Below, piece after piece: positions 33,657 to 42,175 of a stretch of 42,175 nucleotides of DNA; positions within the stretch are counted from its first letter, which is position 1, and every line of letters starts with the position of its first letter. The notes under the pieces are model-generated. The model was not told the DNA's origin and searched no databases. It saw only the letters and a program-made list of their open reading frames with translations. This stretch comes from CAWULT01 sp963923455 (GTDB lineage Bacteria; Acidobacteriota; Vicinamibacteria; Vicinamibacterales; UBA2999): the NCBI GenBank assembly GCA_963923455.1, contig CAWULT010000031.1, positions 1 through 42,175 on the forward strand. Direction: 5' to 3'. Made by a program: the position numbers and the translations under genes.

Positions 33657-35927
33657 TCAGAAGCGCAACGTGTAAACGAGCTTGGTCGCCAGCCGGCTGT
33701 CGAGGGTCTGGAACGTGCGGCGGTTCGAGGGATCGGGCAGTTCCTGCCAGTTGTGGGTGTACACGACGAACAGGTCGTTCCCGGGGCGTCGGATCCAGCG
33801 GAATCGCAGTTGCCAGCCGATGGAGTTGGTCACGTCGTCGTATTGGACGTTGTTGACGAGCGACAGCCAGGGGCTGAACTGCGTGTTCGCGACGAACCGG
33901 ACGAGGTTCGTATCGAAACGGCCCTCCGCCAGTTCCACGCGGTTGTGTTGCAGTTCGGCCTGGAGTGCCACGCCGGGCCGGGGCCGGACGCTGACGGTGG
34001 ACTCGAACTCGCTCCGGCGGCCAGAGAAGAACCCGCCGAACGCCGCGCGTCCCTCGACGGCCACCGGATAGCGGTTCGCCATCTGCCACGAGATCTCCTG
34101 GCGCGTGAAGCGATAGTCCTGCCCTTGCGGCAGCACGACACCGGGAGCGATCTCGAAGTCCGCCTCGAGGCGCTCGTAGGTCGGGTCGACGCGGTAGGAC
34201 AGGTCGCTGCCGTCGCTGAAGCGCATCGTCAGGCCCTTCACGGCCGCCACCTCGGTCAACAGCCGGTTGTTCATGTCGTAGAGCCGCTCCCAGTCGATCT
34301 CGTGCTGGATCGACTGGAACAGCGGGTTGCGACGGAAGCGCCACGTGTACCCGACGGCCGGGTTGTACCGACGGAAGCCGACCCGCTGCTTGTAGCCGAC
34401 GGCGGGGTCGTAGTTGGGCTGCAGCTCCCGGTACGACATGTCGAAGTAGAACGGGTCGTTGGGGAACGCCACGCGGGATCCGCGGCCGACGTTCAGCCCG
34501 GTGTCGGCCGGATTGGTCGTGTACAGGAACCAGTTGCTCCACTCGAGCGTCTTGCGACCTAGGAACCGGGACGTCCGCAGCACCGAATCGACGCCGAGCG
34601 TGTACAACGTCGGCTCCGAGGCCGACCGCGACGCCTTGCGGGTCATCAGGCCGCCGACATACGACTCCCGCATTAACCGACGCCGCACGCGCGCCGTCGT
34701 GAAGTCGGCCCCGATCTGGCCGGGGGCGTCGGCGGTGCGGACCTGGAGGAACCCGACGTCGAACGCGCCGGCCTGCCCGGTCAGCTTCGCGCCGACGTCG
34801 ATCGGCTGCGGCACCCCTCCAGCGCCAAGGCCGATCCGCCGGCTGAAGAATGGCCGCACCGAATTGCCGATCTCCCGGCCGAAGTCGTAGAAGCCGGCGC
34901 CCTGCAGGAAGAACTCCCGCCGCTCCTCGAAGAAGAGCGGAAAGCGGGTCAGGTTGACCTGCCGCGAGTCGACCTCCGTCTCGGCGAAGTCGGTGTTGAT
35001 GCTGACGTTCGCCCGGAGCGCCGGCGTGACGTTGTAGAAGATGTCACCGCCGTAATCGCCCGTCGTCAGCGTCCCGACGCGGCCGCGCCCGGGAGCCGTC
35101 GAGACGTTCCCCACGGCATACGGCTTCACGTCGAGGCCCCGCCCCTGCGACAGGCCCGTCAGGCCGGTCACCCGGCCGGCCGCCGCCATGTTGGCCACGC
35201 CCTCGTTGCGGCGATACCCGCTCCAGACCGACTCTTCGGCCAGCCGCCGCACCGTCCGCTGGAAGTTGATGCCCCACTCGGTCGCGCTCGGGTCGAAGTT
35301 CAAGGTGGGGAAAGGAATCTCCATCTCCACCGTCCAGCCGTCCGCGCCCTTGCGGACGCGGGTCGTCCAGATGCCGTCCCACGACCGGTTGATCGCCCCG
35401 CCGAAGTTTCGGGTCTGGTTGCTGTTCGGGTCCGATGCCTGCGACACGAGCCCGTCCGACAGCGCGCCGACCGGGTTGGTCTGGAACATGTAGCCGGTGC
35501 GACCGTTCAGGAACGGATCGATCGTCACGATGAAGCGATCGTCGGCGTTGAAACCCTGGTCGCGCTGCATCGTGTTGCCGTGCAAGTCGTCCGGGTGGCT
35601 GTCGTACAGCTTCGCGCCGATGTACAGCCGCTTGGCGTCGAAGACGATGCGGATGTCGGACTTCTCGGTGGCCGGCGCGCCGTTATCCGGGTCGCGCTGA
35701 CGCATCTCGGTGATGGGGGTTGCCGCCGCCCAGACGGGCTCGTCGAGCTGGCCGTCGACGCGCACGGACTGCCCATCGGGCACGCGCGTGGCCTCGAGGA
35801 TCGGCCTCGGGGAAGCCCCGTCGGCGGGGCCGCGGGCGTCGGCAGACTGGGCGGCCGCGGCCGCCGCACACGCCGCCAACCCGGCGACCGCCAGGGCCAC
35901 GAGTCGCCCGGTGGACCCGCGCGTCAC
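33657..35927 (-). CDS. DUF5916 outer-membrane protein with CBM9-like N-terminal domain
   Basis: A 756-aa exported protein. Residues 1-30 form a signal peptide (LVALAVAGLAACAAAAAAQS). The N-terminal domain matches carbohydrate-binding family 9-like sandwiches: VRVDGQLDEPVWAAATPITE, then RIVFDAKRLYIGAKLYDSHP and DDRFIVTIDPFLNGRTGYMF. From about 230 on it is a long DUF5916 region (NADFAETEVDSRQ-like: NTDFAETEVDSRQVNLTRFP, LFFEERREFFL), ending in beta strands with a terminal phenylalanine (YTLRF), as in outer-membrane barrels. The function of DUF5916 is unknown; a role in surface glycan binding or transport is inferred. GTG 35927 overlaps the pepF stop as GTGA (35924-35927). It ends the four-gene run from the thioesterase. 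Confidence 0.9.
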   Translation of the reverse strand: MTRGSTGRLVALAVAGLAACAAAAAAQSADARGPADGASPRPILEATRVPDGQSVRVDGQLDEPVWAAATPITEMRQRDPDNGAPATEKSDIRIVFDAKRLYIGAKLYDSHPDDLHGNTMQRDQGFNADDRFIVTIDPFLNGRTGYMFQTNPVGALSDGLVSQASDPNSNQTRNFGGAINRSWDGIWTTRVRKGADGWTVEMEIPFPTLNFDPSATEWGINFQRTVRRLAEESVWSGYRRNEGVANMAAAGRVTGLTGLSQGRGLDVKPYAVGNVSTAPGRGRVGTLTTGDYGGDIFYNVTPALRANVSINTDFAETEVDSRQVNLTRFPLFFEERREFFLQGAGFYDFGREIGNSVRPFFSRRIGLGAGGVPQPIDVGAKLTGQAGAFDVGFLQVRTADAPGQIGADFTTARVRRRLMRESYVGGLMTRKASRSASEPTLYTLGVDSVLRTSRFLGRKTLEWSNWFLYTTNPADTGLNVGRGSRVAFPNDPFYFDMSYRELQPNYDPAVGYKQRVGFRRYNPAVGYTWRFRRNPLFQSIQHEIDWERLYDMNNRLLTEVAAVKGLTMRFSDGSDLSYRVDPTYERLEADFEIAPGVVLPQGQDYRFTRQEISWQMANRYPVAVEGRAAFGGFFSGRRSEFESTVSVRPRPGVALQAELQHNRVELAEGRFDTNLVRFVANTQFSPWLSLVNNVQYDDVTNSIGWQLRFRWIRRPGNDLFVVYTHNWQELPDPSNRRTFQTLDSRLATKLVYTLRF

Positions 35928-37765
35928 CGGAGCGCGTCTTCCAGCCGGCCGACCAGCACGTCGAGCTCGGTTGACACCGCGCGAACGGTGTCGGGCTCGC
36001 TCAGGTCCACGCCCGCCCGGGCCAGCAGGGTCATCGGGTAGTCGCTGCCGCCCGCCCTGAGCAGCGACAGGTACCGCGCAACGCCGCCGGCACGCATTGC
36101 GGCGTCCGGTGACCGCAGGGCCTGCATCAGCCGGGCCGTGGACGCGAAGCACGTCGCGTACTGGTAGACGTAGTACGGCGTGCTGAAGAAGTGCGGAATC
36201 CGGGCCCACGTCACGCGCGACAGCGGCTCCTCGTCGAGCACGTCGCCATAGTAGTCGCGCAGGAGCCCCGCGTACAGCCCGTTCAGGACTTCGGCCGTGA
36301 TCGGCTGATCCTGCTCGACCAGCCGATGCGCCCGGAGTTCGAAGTCCGCGAACATGACCTGCGTGTAGAACGTGCTCGTGATGCTGTCGATCGCGTGCTG
36401 CAGCAGGACCGCCCGCTCCTCCCGGCTGCCGGCGCGGGCCAGCATGAAGTCGAGGAACAGCGCCTCGTTCAGCGTCGACGGCACCTCGGCCACGAAGATC
36501 GTGTAGCCGGCATAGACGAACGGCTGCGTCTGGTGCGACAGCAGCGTGTGCATCGAGTGGCCCATCTCGTGGGCCAGCGTGAACACCGCGTCGAGCGTCT
36601 CGTTGTAGTTGAGCAGCATGTACGGGTGCGCACCGTAGACCGGCGCGGAGTAGGCGCCGCTGCGCTTCCCCGCACTTTCGAAGACGTCGATCCAGCGCTC
36701 GGCGAAGGCGCGCCGCACCGCCTGCTGGTAGTCTGTGCCGAGCGGCGCCACCGACTCGACGATCCACTCGCCGACCTGGTCGTAGGGATAGCGCACGTCG
36801 TGCTCGACCAGCGGCACGAACACGTCGTGGAGGCGGTACGAGTCCAGCCCGAGAGCCCGCCGTCGGAGGCGGTGATAGCGCCGCAGCGGCTCCACCCCCT
36901 CGCGGGTGACGCGGATCAGCGTTTCGACCACCGAGGTCGGGATGTTATTGCCGTGCAGCGCCGCATCGAGCGTGCTGGCGTAGCCGCGGGCCCGGGCGTG
37001 GAACCAGTCGCGCTGCAGCACGCCGTTGTACATCGCGGCGTAAGTGTTCTGGCTGTTCGCGTAGGCCTGGTGGAACGCGCGGTACGCCGCCGAACGATCC
37101 GCCTGGTTCCGGTTCGTCTCGAGCAGCGCCCGGTACTGGCCGTAGGTCAGGGTGGTCCGCTCCCCGCTCGCGAGCGCAATCTCGGGGAACTTCATGTCGG
37201 CCGTCGTCAGCGCCGCGTAGCTGTCGTACGGCACGCTGTTGAACCGGCCGGCCAGCGACAGCAGCCGCTCGCCCTTCTCGTCGAGCACGTGCTCCTGCTC
37301 GTGGAACAGCGACTCGATCGCGAAGCGGTACACGGCGAGCGCCGGGTGGCGGTCCATCCACTCGCGGACGGTCTGGAGCGGAATCCCGAGCAGTTCGGGA
37401 CTGAACCAGGCGCTCGCCTGCTGCTGCCGGGCGAACAGGATCTGCACTTGCTGCCGGCGCGCGTTGATCTCGTTGTTCCGCTGATCTTCGTCGTACTGGA
37501 GCGAGGCGTAGTACCAGACGCGGTAGCTGAGCGCGCCCATCTCGTCCATCGCCCGGTAGGCGGCGAGCAGTGGATCGGCGCCCCCGGCGAGCGAGCCCTG
37601 CAACGTGGCGAACTCGCCGATGGCCACCTCGAGGGCCCGGTAGTCAGCCGTCCACGCGTCCCAGTCGCGGCAGATCGGCGCCAGGTCCCACTTGTAGCGC
37701 GCGGGTACGTCCTCGCGGGGCGTCAGCTTGCCAGGTTCGGGCCTGAAAGTCTCCAGCGGGGGCAT
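35924..37765 (-). CDS. pepF: Oligoendopeptidase F
   Basis: A 613-aa cytosolic M3 zinc peptidase that cleaves short peptides. The zinc motif is HEMGH at about H399, E400 and H403 in FTLAHEMGHSMHTLLSHQTQ. The third ligand is expected in PSTLNEALFLDFML downstream. Other family marks: RYKWDLAPICRDWDAWTADY at the start, SYRVWYYASLQYDEDQRNNE, GVEPLRRYHRLRRRALGLDS, and near the end SRVTWARIPHFFSTPYYVYQ. Length is normal. ATG 37765 lies 3 bp after the thrC stop, so the two are coupled. There is no clear metabolic link to thrC. Confidence 0.95.
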   Translation of the reverse strand: MPPLETFRPEPGKLTPREDVPARYKWDLAPICRDWDAWTADYRALEVAIGEFATLQGSLAGGADPLLAAYRAMDEMGALSYRVWYYASLQYDEDQRNNEINARRQQVQILFARQQQASAWFSPELLGIPLQTVREWMDRHPALAVYRFAIESLFHEQEHVLDEKGERLLSLAGRFNSVPYDSYAALTTADMKFPEIALASGERTTLTYGQYRALLETNRNQADRSAAYRAFHQAYANSQNTYAAMYNGVLQRDWFHARARGYASTLDAALHGNNIPTSVVETLIRVTREGVEPLRRYHRLRRRALGLDSYRLHDVFVPLVEHDVRYPYDQVGEWIVESVAPLGTDYQQAVRRAFAERWIDVFESAGKRSGAYSAPVYGAHPYMLLNYNETLDAVFTLAHEMGHSMHTLLSHQTQPFVYAGYTIFVAEVPSTLNEALFLDFMLARAGSREERAVLLQHAIDSITSTFYTQVMFADFELRAHRLVEQDQPITAEVLNGLYAGLLRDYYGDVLDEEPLSRVTWARIPHFFSTPYYVYQYATCFASTARLMQALRSPDAAMRAGGVARYLSLLRAGGSDYPMTLLARAGVDLSEPDTVRAVSTELDVLVGRLEDALR

Positions 37766-37768
37766 CCG

Positions 37769-39061
37769 TCACGTCCTCAACAGGGCATCGAGCGCGGCGT
37801 ACTCCGCCGGCATCGACAGCGAATGGCGGGGGCGCGCGAGCGCCTCGGACAACGCCGGCGGCAGCGGCACGGGCGCCCCGATGGCGGGCTCCACGACCTC
37901 GCGGAACTTCGCCGGGTGCGCCGTGGCCAGGAAGACACCAACCGCGTCGCGGGTGGCGGCGTGCGACAGCGCTTCGTTCACCGCCAGCCAGCCGATCGCT
38001 CCGTGCGGATCGAGGAGGTAGCCATGCTCCCGGTACACCGTGCCGATGGCCTCGAGTACCGCCGAGTCCTGGTACGACACGCCAGTCATGTCCCGGCGAA
38101 GCGCCTCGAGGTCGTGGTGATAGAGCGCCTGGATCCGCTCGAAGTTGCTCGGCGCCCCGACGTCCATCGCGTTGGCCACCGTCTGCACGGAGGGGCGCGG
38201 CTCGTACCGCCCCGTCCGCAGGTACACCGGCACGGCATCGTTGACGTTGGTGGCGGCGACGAAGCGCGACACGGGCACGCCGAGCCGCTTGGCGATGACA
38301 CCCGCCGTCAGGTTGCCGAAGTTTCCGCTCGGCACGGCGACGAGAGGCCCGGCCGGGCCGGCGTCGAGGCCGAGCAGCACGAAGTAGTAGAACACCTGCG
38401 GCAGCAGGCGGCCGAGATTGATCGAATTCGCCGGCGTCAGCCAGACGTGGGCGCGCAGCGCGTCGTCGGCGAACGCCTGCTTGACCAGCCGCTGGCAGTC
38501 GTCGAAGGTACCCTGCACGGCGACCGCGGTGACGTTGTCGCCCATCGAGGCCATCTGGGCCTCCTGGACGTCGCTCACCTTCCCCGCCGGGTAGAGCACG
38601 AACACGCGCGTGTCGGGCACGCGGTGGAAAGCCTGGGCCACGGCGCTGCCGGTGTCTCCCGACGTCGCCACCAGGATGGTCAGCGGCGTGCCGTCCGTGA
38701 AGTGGTGGAGGAGCCGCGCCTGCATCCGGGCGCCGACGTCCTTGAACGCCAGCGTCGGCCCGTGGAAGAGCTCCAGCGCCCACACGCGCTCGCTGACCTG
38801 GACGAGCGGCACCGGAAAATCCAGCGCGTCCTCGACGAGCGGCCGCAGCGCCGTCTCGGAGATCTCCCCCTTCAGCAGGTGCGTGCCGACCACGGTGCCG
38901 ATGTCGACGAGCGACGCGCCCCGCAGCGCCTCGACCGTCCCCGGCGGCAGCGGGTCGACCCGTTCGGGCATGTACAGGCCGCCGTCGGGCGCGGTGCCGG
39001 CGAACAGGGCGTCGATGAATGGGACTGGCGGCGCCTGGCCGCGGGTGCTGATCCACTTCAT
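37769..39061 (-). CDS. thrC: Threonine synthase
   Basis: A 430-aa PLP enzyme that converts O-phosphohomoserine to threonine. Fold type II motifs: the Schiff-base lysine K107 in HGPTLAFKDVGA (the same number as in E. coli), LVATSGDTGSAVAQAF, VPSGNFGNLTAGVIAKRLG and AATNVNDAVPVYL. The start MKWISTRGQAPPVPFIDAL is typical of the E. coli-type (class I) enzyme. ATG 39061 overlaps the thioesterase stop as ATGA. With asd at 27232 it marks aspartate-family synthesis; thrA and thrB are not in this window. Confidence 0.96.
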   Translation of the reverse strand: MKWISTRGQAPPVPFIDALFAGTAPDGGLYMPERVDPLPPGTVEALRGASLVDIGTVVGTHLLKGEISETALRPLVEDALDFPVPLVQVSERVWALELFHGPTLAFKDVGARMQARLLHHFTDGTPLTILVATSGDTGSAVAQAFHRVPDTRVFVLYPAGKVSDVQEAQMASMGDNVTAVAVQGTFDDCQRLVKQAFADDALRAHVWLTPANSINLGRLLPQVFYYFVLLGLDAGPAGPLVAVPSGNFGNLTAGVIAKRLGVPVSRFVAATNVNDAVPVYLRTGRYEPRPSVQTVANAMDVGAPSNFERIQALYHHDLEALRRDMTGVSYQDSAVLEAIGTVYREHGYLLDPHGAIGWLAVNEALSHAATRDAVGVFLATAHPAKFREVVEPAIGAPVPLPPALSEALARPRHSLSMPAEYAALDALLRT

Positions 39062-39471
39062 GATGGCGAGGAATCTGACGTATCTGGCCGGATGGGAACG
39101 GGACGACCCGCGTCGTTGACGGCGACGAGCACCACTTCCGCCTCGGTCACCCGCACGCGTTCGCCGTGGCCGGCACCCGACGGACCCGCACCCCAGCGCT
39201 CGACCTCGACCACGACGCGGACGGTCACCGACGTCCGGCCCACCCGGACGGTCTCCGTGTAGAAGCTGACGATGTCGCCGAGGTACACGGGTTCGTGGAA
39301 CTCGACCTCCCGCATCGCCTTCGTCACGTAGCGGTGGGGGGCGACGCGGCGCGCCTGCACGGCCGACGCCAGGTCGATGTTCGACAGGATCACGCCGCCG
39401 AAGATCGTGCCGTAGGCGTTGGTGTCCTTCGGCAGCAGCAACACCCGAATGGCGGGATCGCGATCCGTCAT
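39058..39471 (-). CDS. Acyl-CoA thioesterase (hotdog fold, YciA/BFIT type)
   Basis: A 137-aa hotdog-fold thioesterase that hydrolyses acyl-CoA. Seen: LLPKDTNAYGTIFGGVILSN, with the active-site region of the YciA-type family; the hotdog helix SNIDLASAVQARR; and REVEFHEPVYLGDIVSFYTE, VGRTSVTVRVVVEVER and VTEAEVVLVAV. Length and motifs fit the single-domain type. ATG 39471 has GGAAGG 5 nt upstream. It is the first gene of the run thioesterase-thrC-pepF-DUF5916, divergent from speA. Confidence 0.9.
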   Translation of the reverse strand: MTDRDPAIRVLLLPKDTNAYGTIFGGVILSNIDLASAVQARRVAPHRYVTKAMREVEFHEPVYLGDIVSFYTETVRVGRTSVTVRVVVEVERWGAGPSGAGHGERVRVTEAEVVLVAVNDAGRPVPIRPDTSDSSPS

Positions 39472-39573
39472 GGCAGCCTTCCATTTTTCCCCATCCGTGC
39501 GCTTCCGGTCCACTGCCAGCCGCGCCACCCGACTGGCGCCGTGTCTCGAGGCGGCCGCCGGACCACTTTGCCG

Positions 39574-39602
39574 TTGAGCGCACGGCGGTTCGCACGTACG
39601 AT
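39574..39602 (+). promoter_or_regulatory. Promoter of speA
   Basis: The -35 TTGAGC (39574-39579), a 17-bp spacer and the -10 TACGAT (39597-39602) each match four of six consensus bases. Transcription from about 39609 gives a 55-nt leader. The rest of the 192-bp gap back to the thioesterase gene shows nothing else clear. Confidence 0.45.
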
Positions 39603-39663
39603 GAAGGCCGGAACGGCGCCTTCGATCCTCGATCGGGAACTGAACTTGATGGTGACGAGATAG

Positions 39664-41610
39664 ATGAGCACGACCACCAACGGACGGCCCACGTCGCTCG
39701 ACAACTCCACGTCCACCTCGCGGGCGTGGACGGTGCACGACGCGAGCGAGCTCTACGAAGTGGCCCGTTGGGGGAACGGGTACTTCTCCGTCAACGCCGC
39801 CGGGCACGTCCAGGTGCACCCGACCAAGGATCCCGGCGCGGCCATCGACCTGAAGGAACTGGTGGACCGCCTCCAGCTGCGCGGAATCGGCCTGCCCGTC
39901 CTGATCCGCTTCACCGACGTGCTGCGGCACCGGCTCGGTGACATCCACGCCGCCTTCCAGACGGCCATCGCCCAGAACCAGTACCAGGGACAGTACCGCT
40001 GCGTCTTCCCCATCAAGGTCAACCAGCAGCGCCAGGTCGTCGAAGAGGTCTTCCACTTCGGCAAGCCCTTCGGGTTCGGGCTCGAGGCAGGCTCCAAGCC
40101 GGAGCTGCTGGCCGTCGTGGCCCTCGCCGACAACGACACGCCGATCATCTGCAACGGCTTCAAGGACGCCGAATACATCGAGACGGCCATGCTGGCCCAG
40201 AAGATGGGCCGCAACATCATCCCGGTGGTCGAGAAGTACACGGAGCTGGGCCTGATCATCGAGGTGGCCGAGCGCGTCGGCGTACGGCCGCAGATCGGCA
40301 TGCGGGCCAAGCTGGCGTCCCGCGGCAGCGGGCGCTGGCAGTCGTCGGGCGGCTTCCGGTCGAAGTTCGGCCTGACCATCACCGAGATGCTGCGGGGCCT
40401 CGACGAGCTGAAGGCGCACGGCATGCAGGACTGCCTGAAGCTGCTGCACTTCCACCTCGGCAGCCAGATCACCAACATCCGCATCGTCAAGGGCGCGCTG
40501 AACGAGGCGGCGCGGGTCTACACGGAGCTCGCCAAGCTCGGCGCCGGCCTCCAGTACATGGACGTCGGCGGCGGCCTCGGCGTGGACTACGACGGATCGC
40601 AGACGAACTTCGAGTCGAGCATGAACTACACGCTCGAGGAGTACGCCAACGACGTCGTCTACCACATTCAGACGGTGTGCGACGAGGCCGGTGTGCCCCA
40701 CCCGACCATCGTCTCCGAGAGCGGACGGGCCGTCGTCGCCTATCACAGCGCCCTCGTCTTCAACGTCCTGGGCGTCTCGGGCTTCCGTGACGAGAAGGTG
40801 CCCACCACGGCCAACCCCGACTGGGAGCAGCCGCTGCTCGATCTCGTCGAGACGTACAACAACGTCACCGCGCGCAACGCCCTCGAGGCCTTCCACGACG
40901 CCCAGCAGGCGCTCGACATGGCCCTCAGCCTGTTCAACGGCGGCTACCTGCCGCTGGACCAGCGCAGCCTCGCCGAGAACCTCTTCTGGGCCATCGCAAC
41001 GAAGCTCCAGCGGATCGTCTCGACGATGGACGAGGTGCCCGAGGACCTGCAGAACCTGGACGAGCAGCTCTCCGACACGTACTTCTGCAACTTCTCGCTG
41101 TTCCAGTCGATCCCCGACAGCTGGGCGATCAAGCAGCTCTTCCCGGTGATGCCGATCCACCGGCTCAACGAGAAGCCGACCAACCACGCGGTGCTCGGCG
41201 ACATCACCTGCGATTCCGACGGCAAGCTCGATCGCTTCGTCGATCGGCGCGACGTCAAGAAGACGCTCCGGCTGCACTCGGTCACGGGCGACTCGTACTA
41301 CCTCGGCGTGTTCCTCGTCGGTGCATACCAGGAGATCCTGGGTGACCTGCACAACCTATTCGGCGACACGCACGCCGTCCACGTCAGCCTCGACGAGAAC
41401 GGCGGCACCCGGCTCGACACCCTGATCAAGGGCGACACGGTGCGCGAAGTGCTCGACTACGTCGAGTTCGACGCCGAGGCCCTGCTCGGGAAGCTCCGCA
41501 CCGATGTCGAGTCGGCCGTGCGCGCAGGCCGGATGGACTACGAGGGCGCCGGGCGCCTGATCCGCTTCTACGAAGACGGCCTGCACGGCTACACCTACCT
41601 CGAGGAGTAG
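39664..41610 (+). CDS. speA: Biosynthetic arginine decarboxylase
   Basis: A 648-aa PLP enzyme that converts arginine to agmatine for polyamine synthesis. It is of the E. coli SpeA type (alanine racemase-like barrel): YEVARWGNGYFSVNAAGHVQ, the PLP lysine K118 in CVFPIKVNQQRQVVEEV, GLEAGSKPELLAVVALAD, LKLLHFHLGSQITNIRIVKG, MDVGGGLGVDYDGSQ, VSESGRAVVAYHSALVFNVL, and LFQSIPDSWAIKQLFPVMPI. Near the C terminus GDTVREVLDYVEFDAEALLG is also typical. Start: ATG 39664, directly after an in-frame TAG. The ribosome site is weak (GACGAG). A secreted amidohydrolase gene follows after 28 bp. It is probably not an agmatinase, as it has a signal peptide. Confidence 0.97.
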   Translation: MSTTTNGRPTSLDNSTSTSRAWTVHDASELYEVARWGNGYFSVNAAGHVQVHPTKDPGAAIDLKELVDRLQLRGIGLPVLIRFTDVLRHRLGDIHAAFQTAIAQNQYQGQYRCVFPIKVNQQRQVVEEVFHFGKPFGFGLEAGSKPELLAVVALADNDTPIICNGFKDAEYIETAMLAQKMGRNIIPVVEKYTELGLIIEVAERVGVRPQIGMRAKLASRGSGRWQSSGGFRSKFGLTITEMLRGLDELKAHGMQDCLKLLHFHLGSQITNIRIVKGALNEAARVYTELAKLGAGLQYMDVGGGLGVDYDGSQTNFESSMNYTLEEYANDVVYHIQTVCDEAGVPHPTIVSESGRAVVAYHSALVFNVLGVSGFRDEKVPTTANPDWEQPLLDLVETYNNVTARNALEAFHDAQQALDMALSLFNGGYLPLDQRSLAENLFWAIATKLQRIVSTMDEVPEDLQNLDEQLSDTYFCNFSLFQSIPDSWAIKQLFPVMPIHRLNEKPTNHAVLGDITCDSDGKLDRFVDRRDVKKTLRLHSVTGDSYYLGVFLVGAYQEILGDLHNLFGDTHAVHVSLDENGGTRLDTLIKGDTVREVLDYVEFDAEALLGKLRTDVESAVRAGRMDYEGAGRLIRFYEDGLHGYTYLEE

Positions 41611-41638
41611 CCGCCGGCCACGCCCATCGAGGTACCCG

Positions 41639-42175
41639 ATGAAGACGCTGTTCGCGCTCGTCTGTCTTGCCTGCCTCACCTCGGCCGGCTCCGCCTCGGC
41701 TCAGAACCTGGTGATCTCGAACGCCCGCATCCTCGACGGCACCGGCCGCGTGATCGACCGCGGCGCGGTCGTCGTGCGCGACGGGCGCATCGCCTCCGTG
41801 GCGCCGGGCACCCCGCCGTCCTCGCCAGGCGCACGGGTGATCGACGCCCGCGGCAGGACGGTGATGCCGGGCTTCATCGACGCCCACCGCCACCCCATTC
41901 CGGCGGCCAACACCTCGGAATGGATCGCGACACAGGCTCCTGCCGAAATGCGCGGCTTCCTGGAGGCCGGATTCACGACGGTGCTCTCGGCGATTACGTC
42001 GGTCGAGGGGCTCGAACTGCGCCGGCGGATCGACGCCGGCCAGATCGCCGGTCCACGGATCTTCGCCGGCGCGATCATTCCGCTGGCCGGCGCAGGCGGT
42101 GCCGGGCGTGGAGAGGGCGGGCGTGGGGAGGCCGGACGCGGCCCCGCCCCTGGCCGCGCCACCGGCCGGTCGGGG
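41639..42175 (+). CDS. Secreted amidohydrolase-family protein (N-terminal part)
   Basis: The first 179 residues of an exported metal-dependent hydrolase; the frame stays open to the end of the window. Residues 1-22 form a signal peptide (MKTLFALVCLACLTSAGSAS, then AQ). The N-terminal sandwich is NLVISNARILDGTGRVIDRG with GRIASVAPG, followed by VIDARGRTVMPGFIDAHRHP, which carries the HxH metal motif. The final 30 residues seen (from about 42087) are a low-complexity insert of Gly, Arg and Ala that is unusual for the family core but common in secreted acidobacterial members. GAGG lies 8 nt before ATG 41639. Substrate unknown. Confidence 0.88.
   Translation, partial: MKTLFALVCLACLTSAGSASAQNLVISNARILDGTGRVIDRGAVVVRDGRIASVAPGTPPSSPGARVIDARGRTVMPGFIDAHRHPIPAANTSEWIATQAPAEMRGFLEAGFTTVLSAITSVEGLELRRRIDAGQIAGPRIFAGAIIPLAGAGGAGRGEGGRGEAGRGPAPGRATGRSG

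Noticed and set aside
36191..39262. Long plus-strand open frame opposite pepF and thrC
   Set aside because: It spans two well-defined minus-strand genes and shows only biased composition.
39601..39663. Possible leader peptide (20 codons, ending in MVTR then TAG) directly before speA
   Set aside because: Its ATG falls inside the predicted -10 box and it has no ribosome site. The shorter four-codon frame at 39649 also lacks one.
39472..41352. Minus-strand extension of the thioesterase frame opposite speA
   Set aside because: The true thioesterase starts at 39471 behind a ribosome site; the upstream part is the shadow of speA.

Overview
The window is a compact, very GC-rich bacterial chromosome segment. 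It has 34 protein genes, two of them cut by the window edges, gene starts and ends that often overlap by 4 bp, and no intergenic gap above 300 bp. The mix of families suggests an Acidobacteriota genome, probably of the Vicinamibacteria type: an Oar-like TonB receptor with an N-terminal carboxypeptidase-regulatory domain, a beta-propeller sensor kinase split from a NarL-type regulator, a DUF5916 outer-membrane protein, a secreted PWG-HPDLQG protein and tandem small membrane proteins. This taxonomic call is inference from gene content. I saw no rRNA, tRNA, CRISPR array, insertion sequence, integrase or phage gene, so the region reads as core or near-core chromosome, not as a mobile island.

Layout. 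1-979: the end of a molybdopterin-binding xanthine dehydrogenase-family subunit. 1040-8931 (minus): Oar-like TonB-dependent receptor, then, from its own promoter, a two-component pair (propeller histidine kinase and LuxR/NarL regulator), then a secreted protein of unknown function. 9188-10934 (plus): two paralogous membrane proteins, a 7Fe-type ferredoxin and a small helical protein. 10993-21729 (minus): one long gene run, read as aat, clpS, clpA, pdxH, addB-like, addA-like. It combines the leucine branch of the bacterial N-degron pathway with PLP synthesis and an AddAB-type recombination nuclease. 21757-23369 (plus): glutamyl-Q tRNA(Asp) synthetase and a Gly-rich RRM protein, ending at a good intrinsic terminator. 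23450-27148 (minus): FAD disulfide oxidoreductase, a 91-aa protein, a methionine-type aminotransferase and a secreted protein. 27232-29892 (plus): asd, a small unknown protein and an arylamine N-acetyltransferase. 29909-30966 (minus): stand-alone RibD-type deaminase and a MarC/YhgN membrane protein. 31106-33564 (minus): an ArsR-methyltransferase fusion regulator with ahcY, under a promoter that carries a striking palindrome. 33657-39471 (minus): hotdog thioesterase, thrC, pepF, DUF5916 protein. 39664-42175 (plus): speA and the start of a secreted amidohydrolase.

How the parts fit. Several genes serve aspartate-family and methyl-cycle metabolism (asd, thrC, ahcY, a methionine-type aminotransferase). 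The best candidate for a regulated system is the ArsR-methyltransferase/ahcY pair: a probable S-adenosylhomocysteine or SAM sensor next to the enzyme that removes S-adenosylhomocysteine, with a perfect 8-6-8 palindrome between the -10 box and the start codon. Second is the TonB-receptor promoter, which has a consensus -35 box and an inverted repeat over the -10. Third is a ClpS whose gatekeeper methionine is replaced by glutamine, which may alter N-degron choice. I did not find a clearly unprecedented system. Most of the region is recognisable housekeeping and uptake functions.
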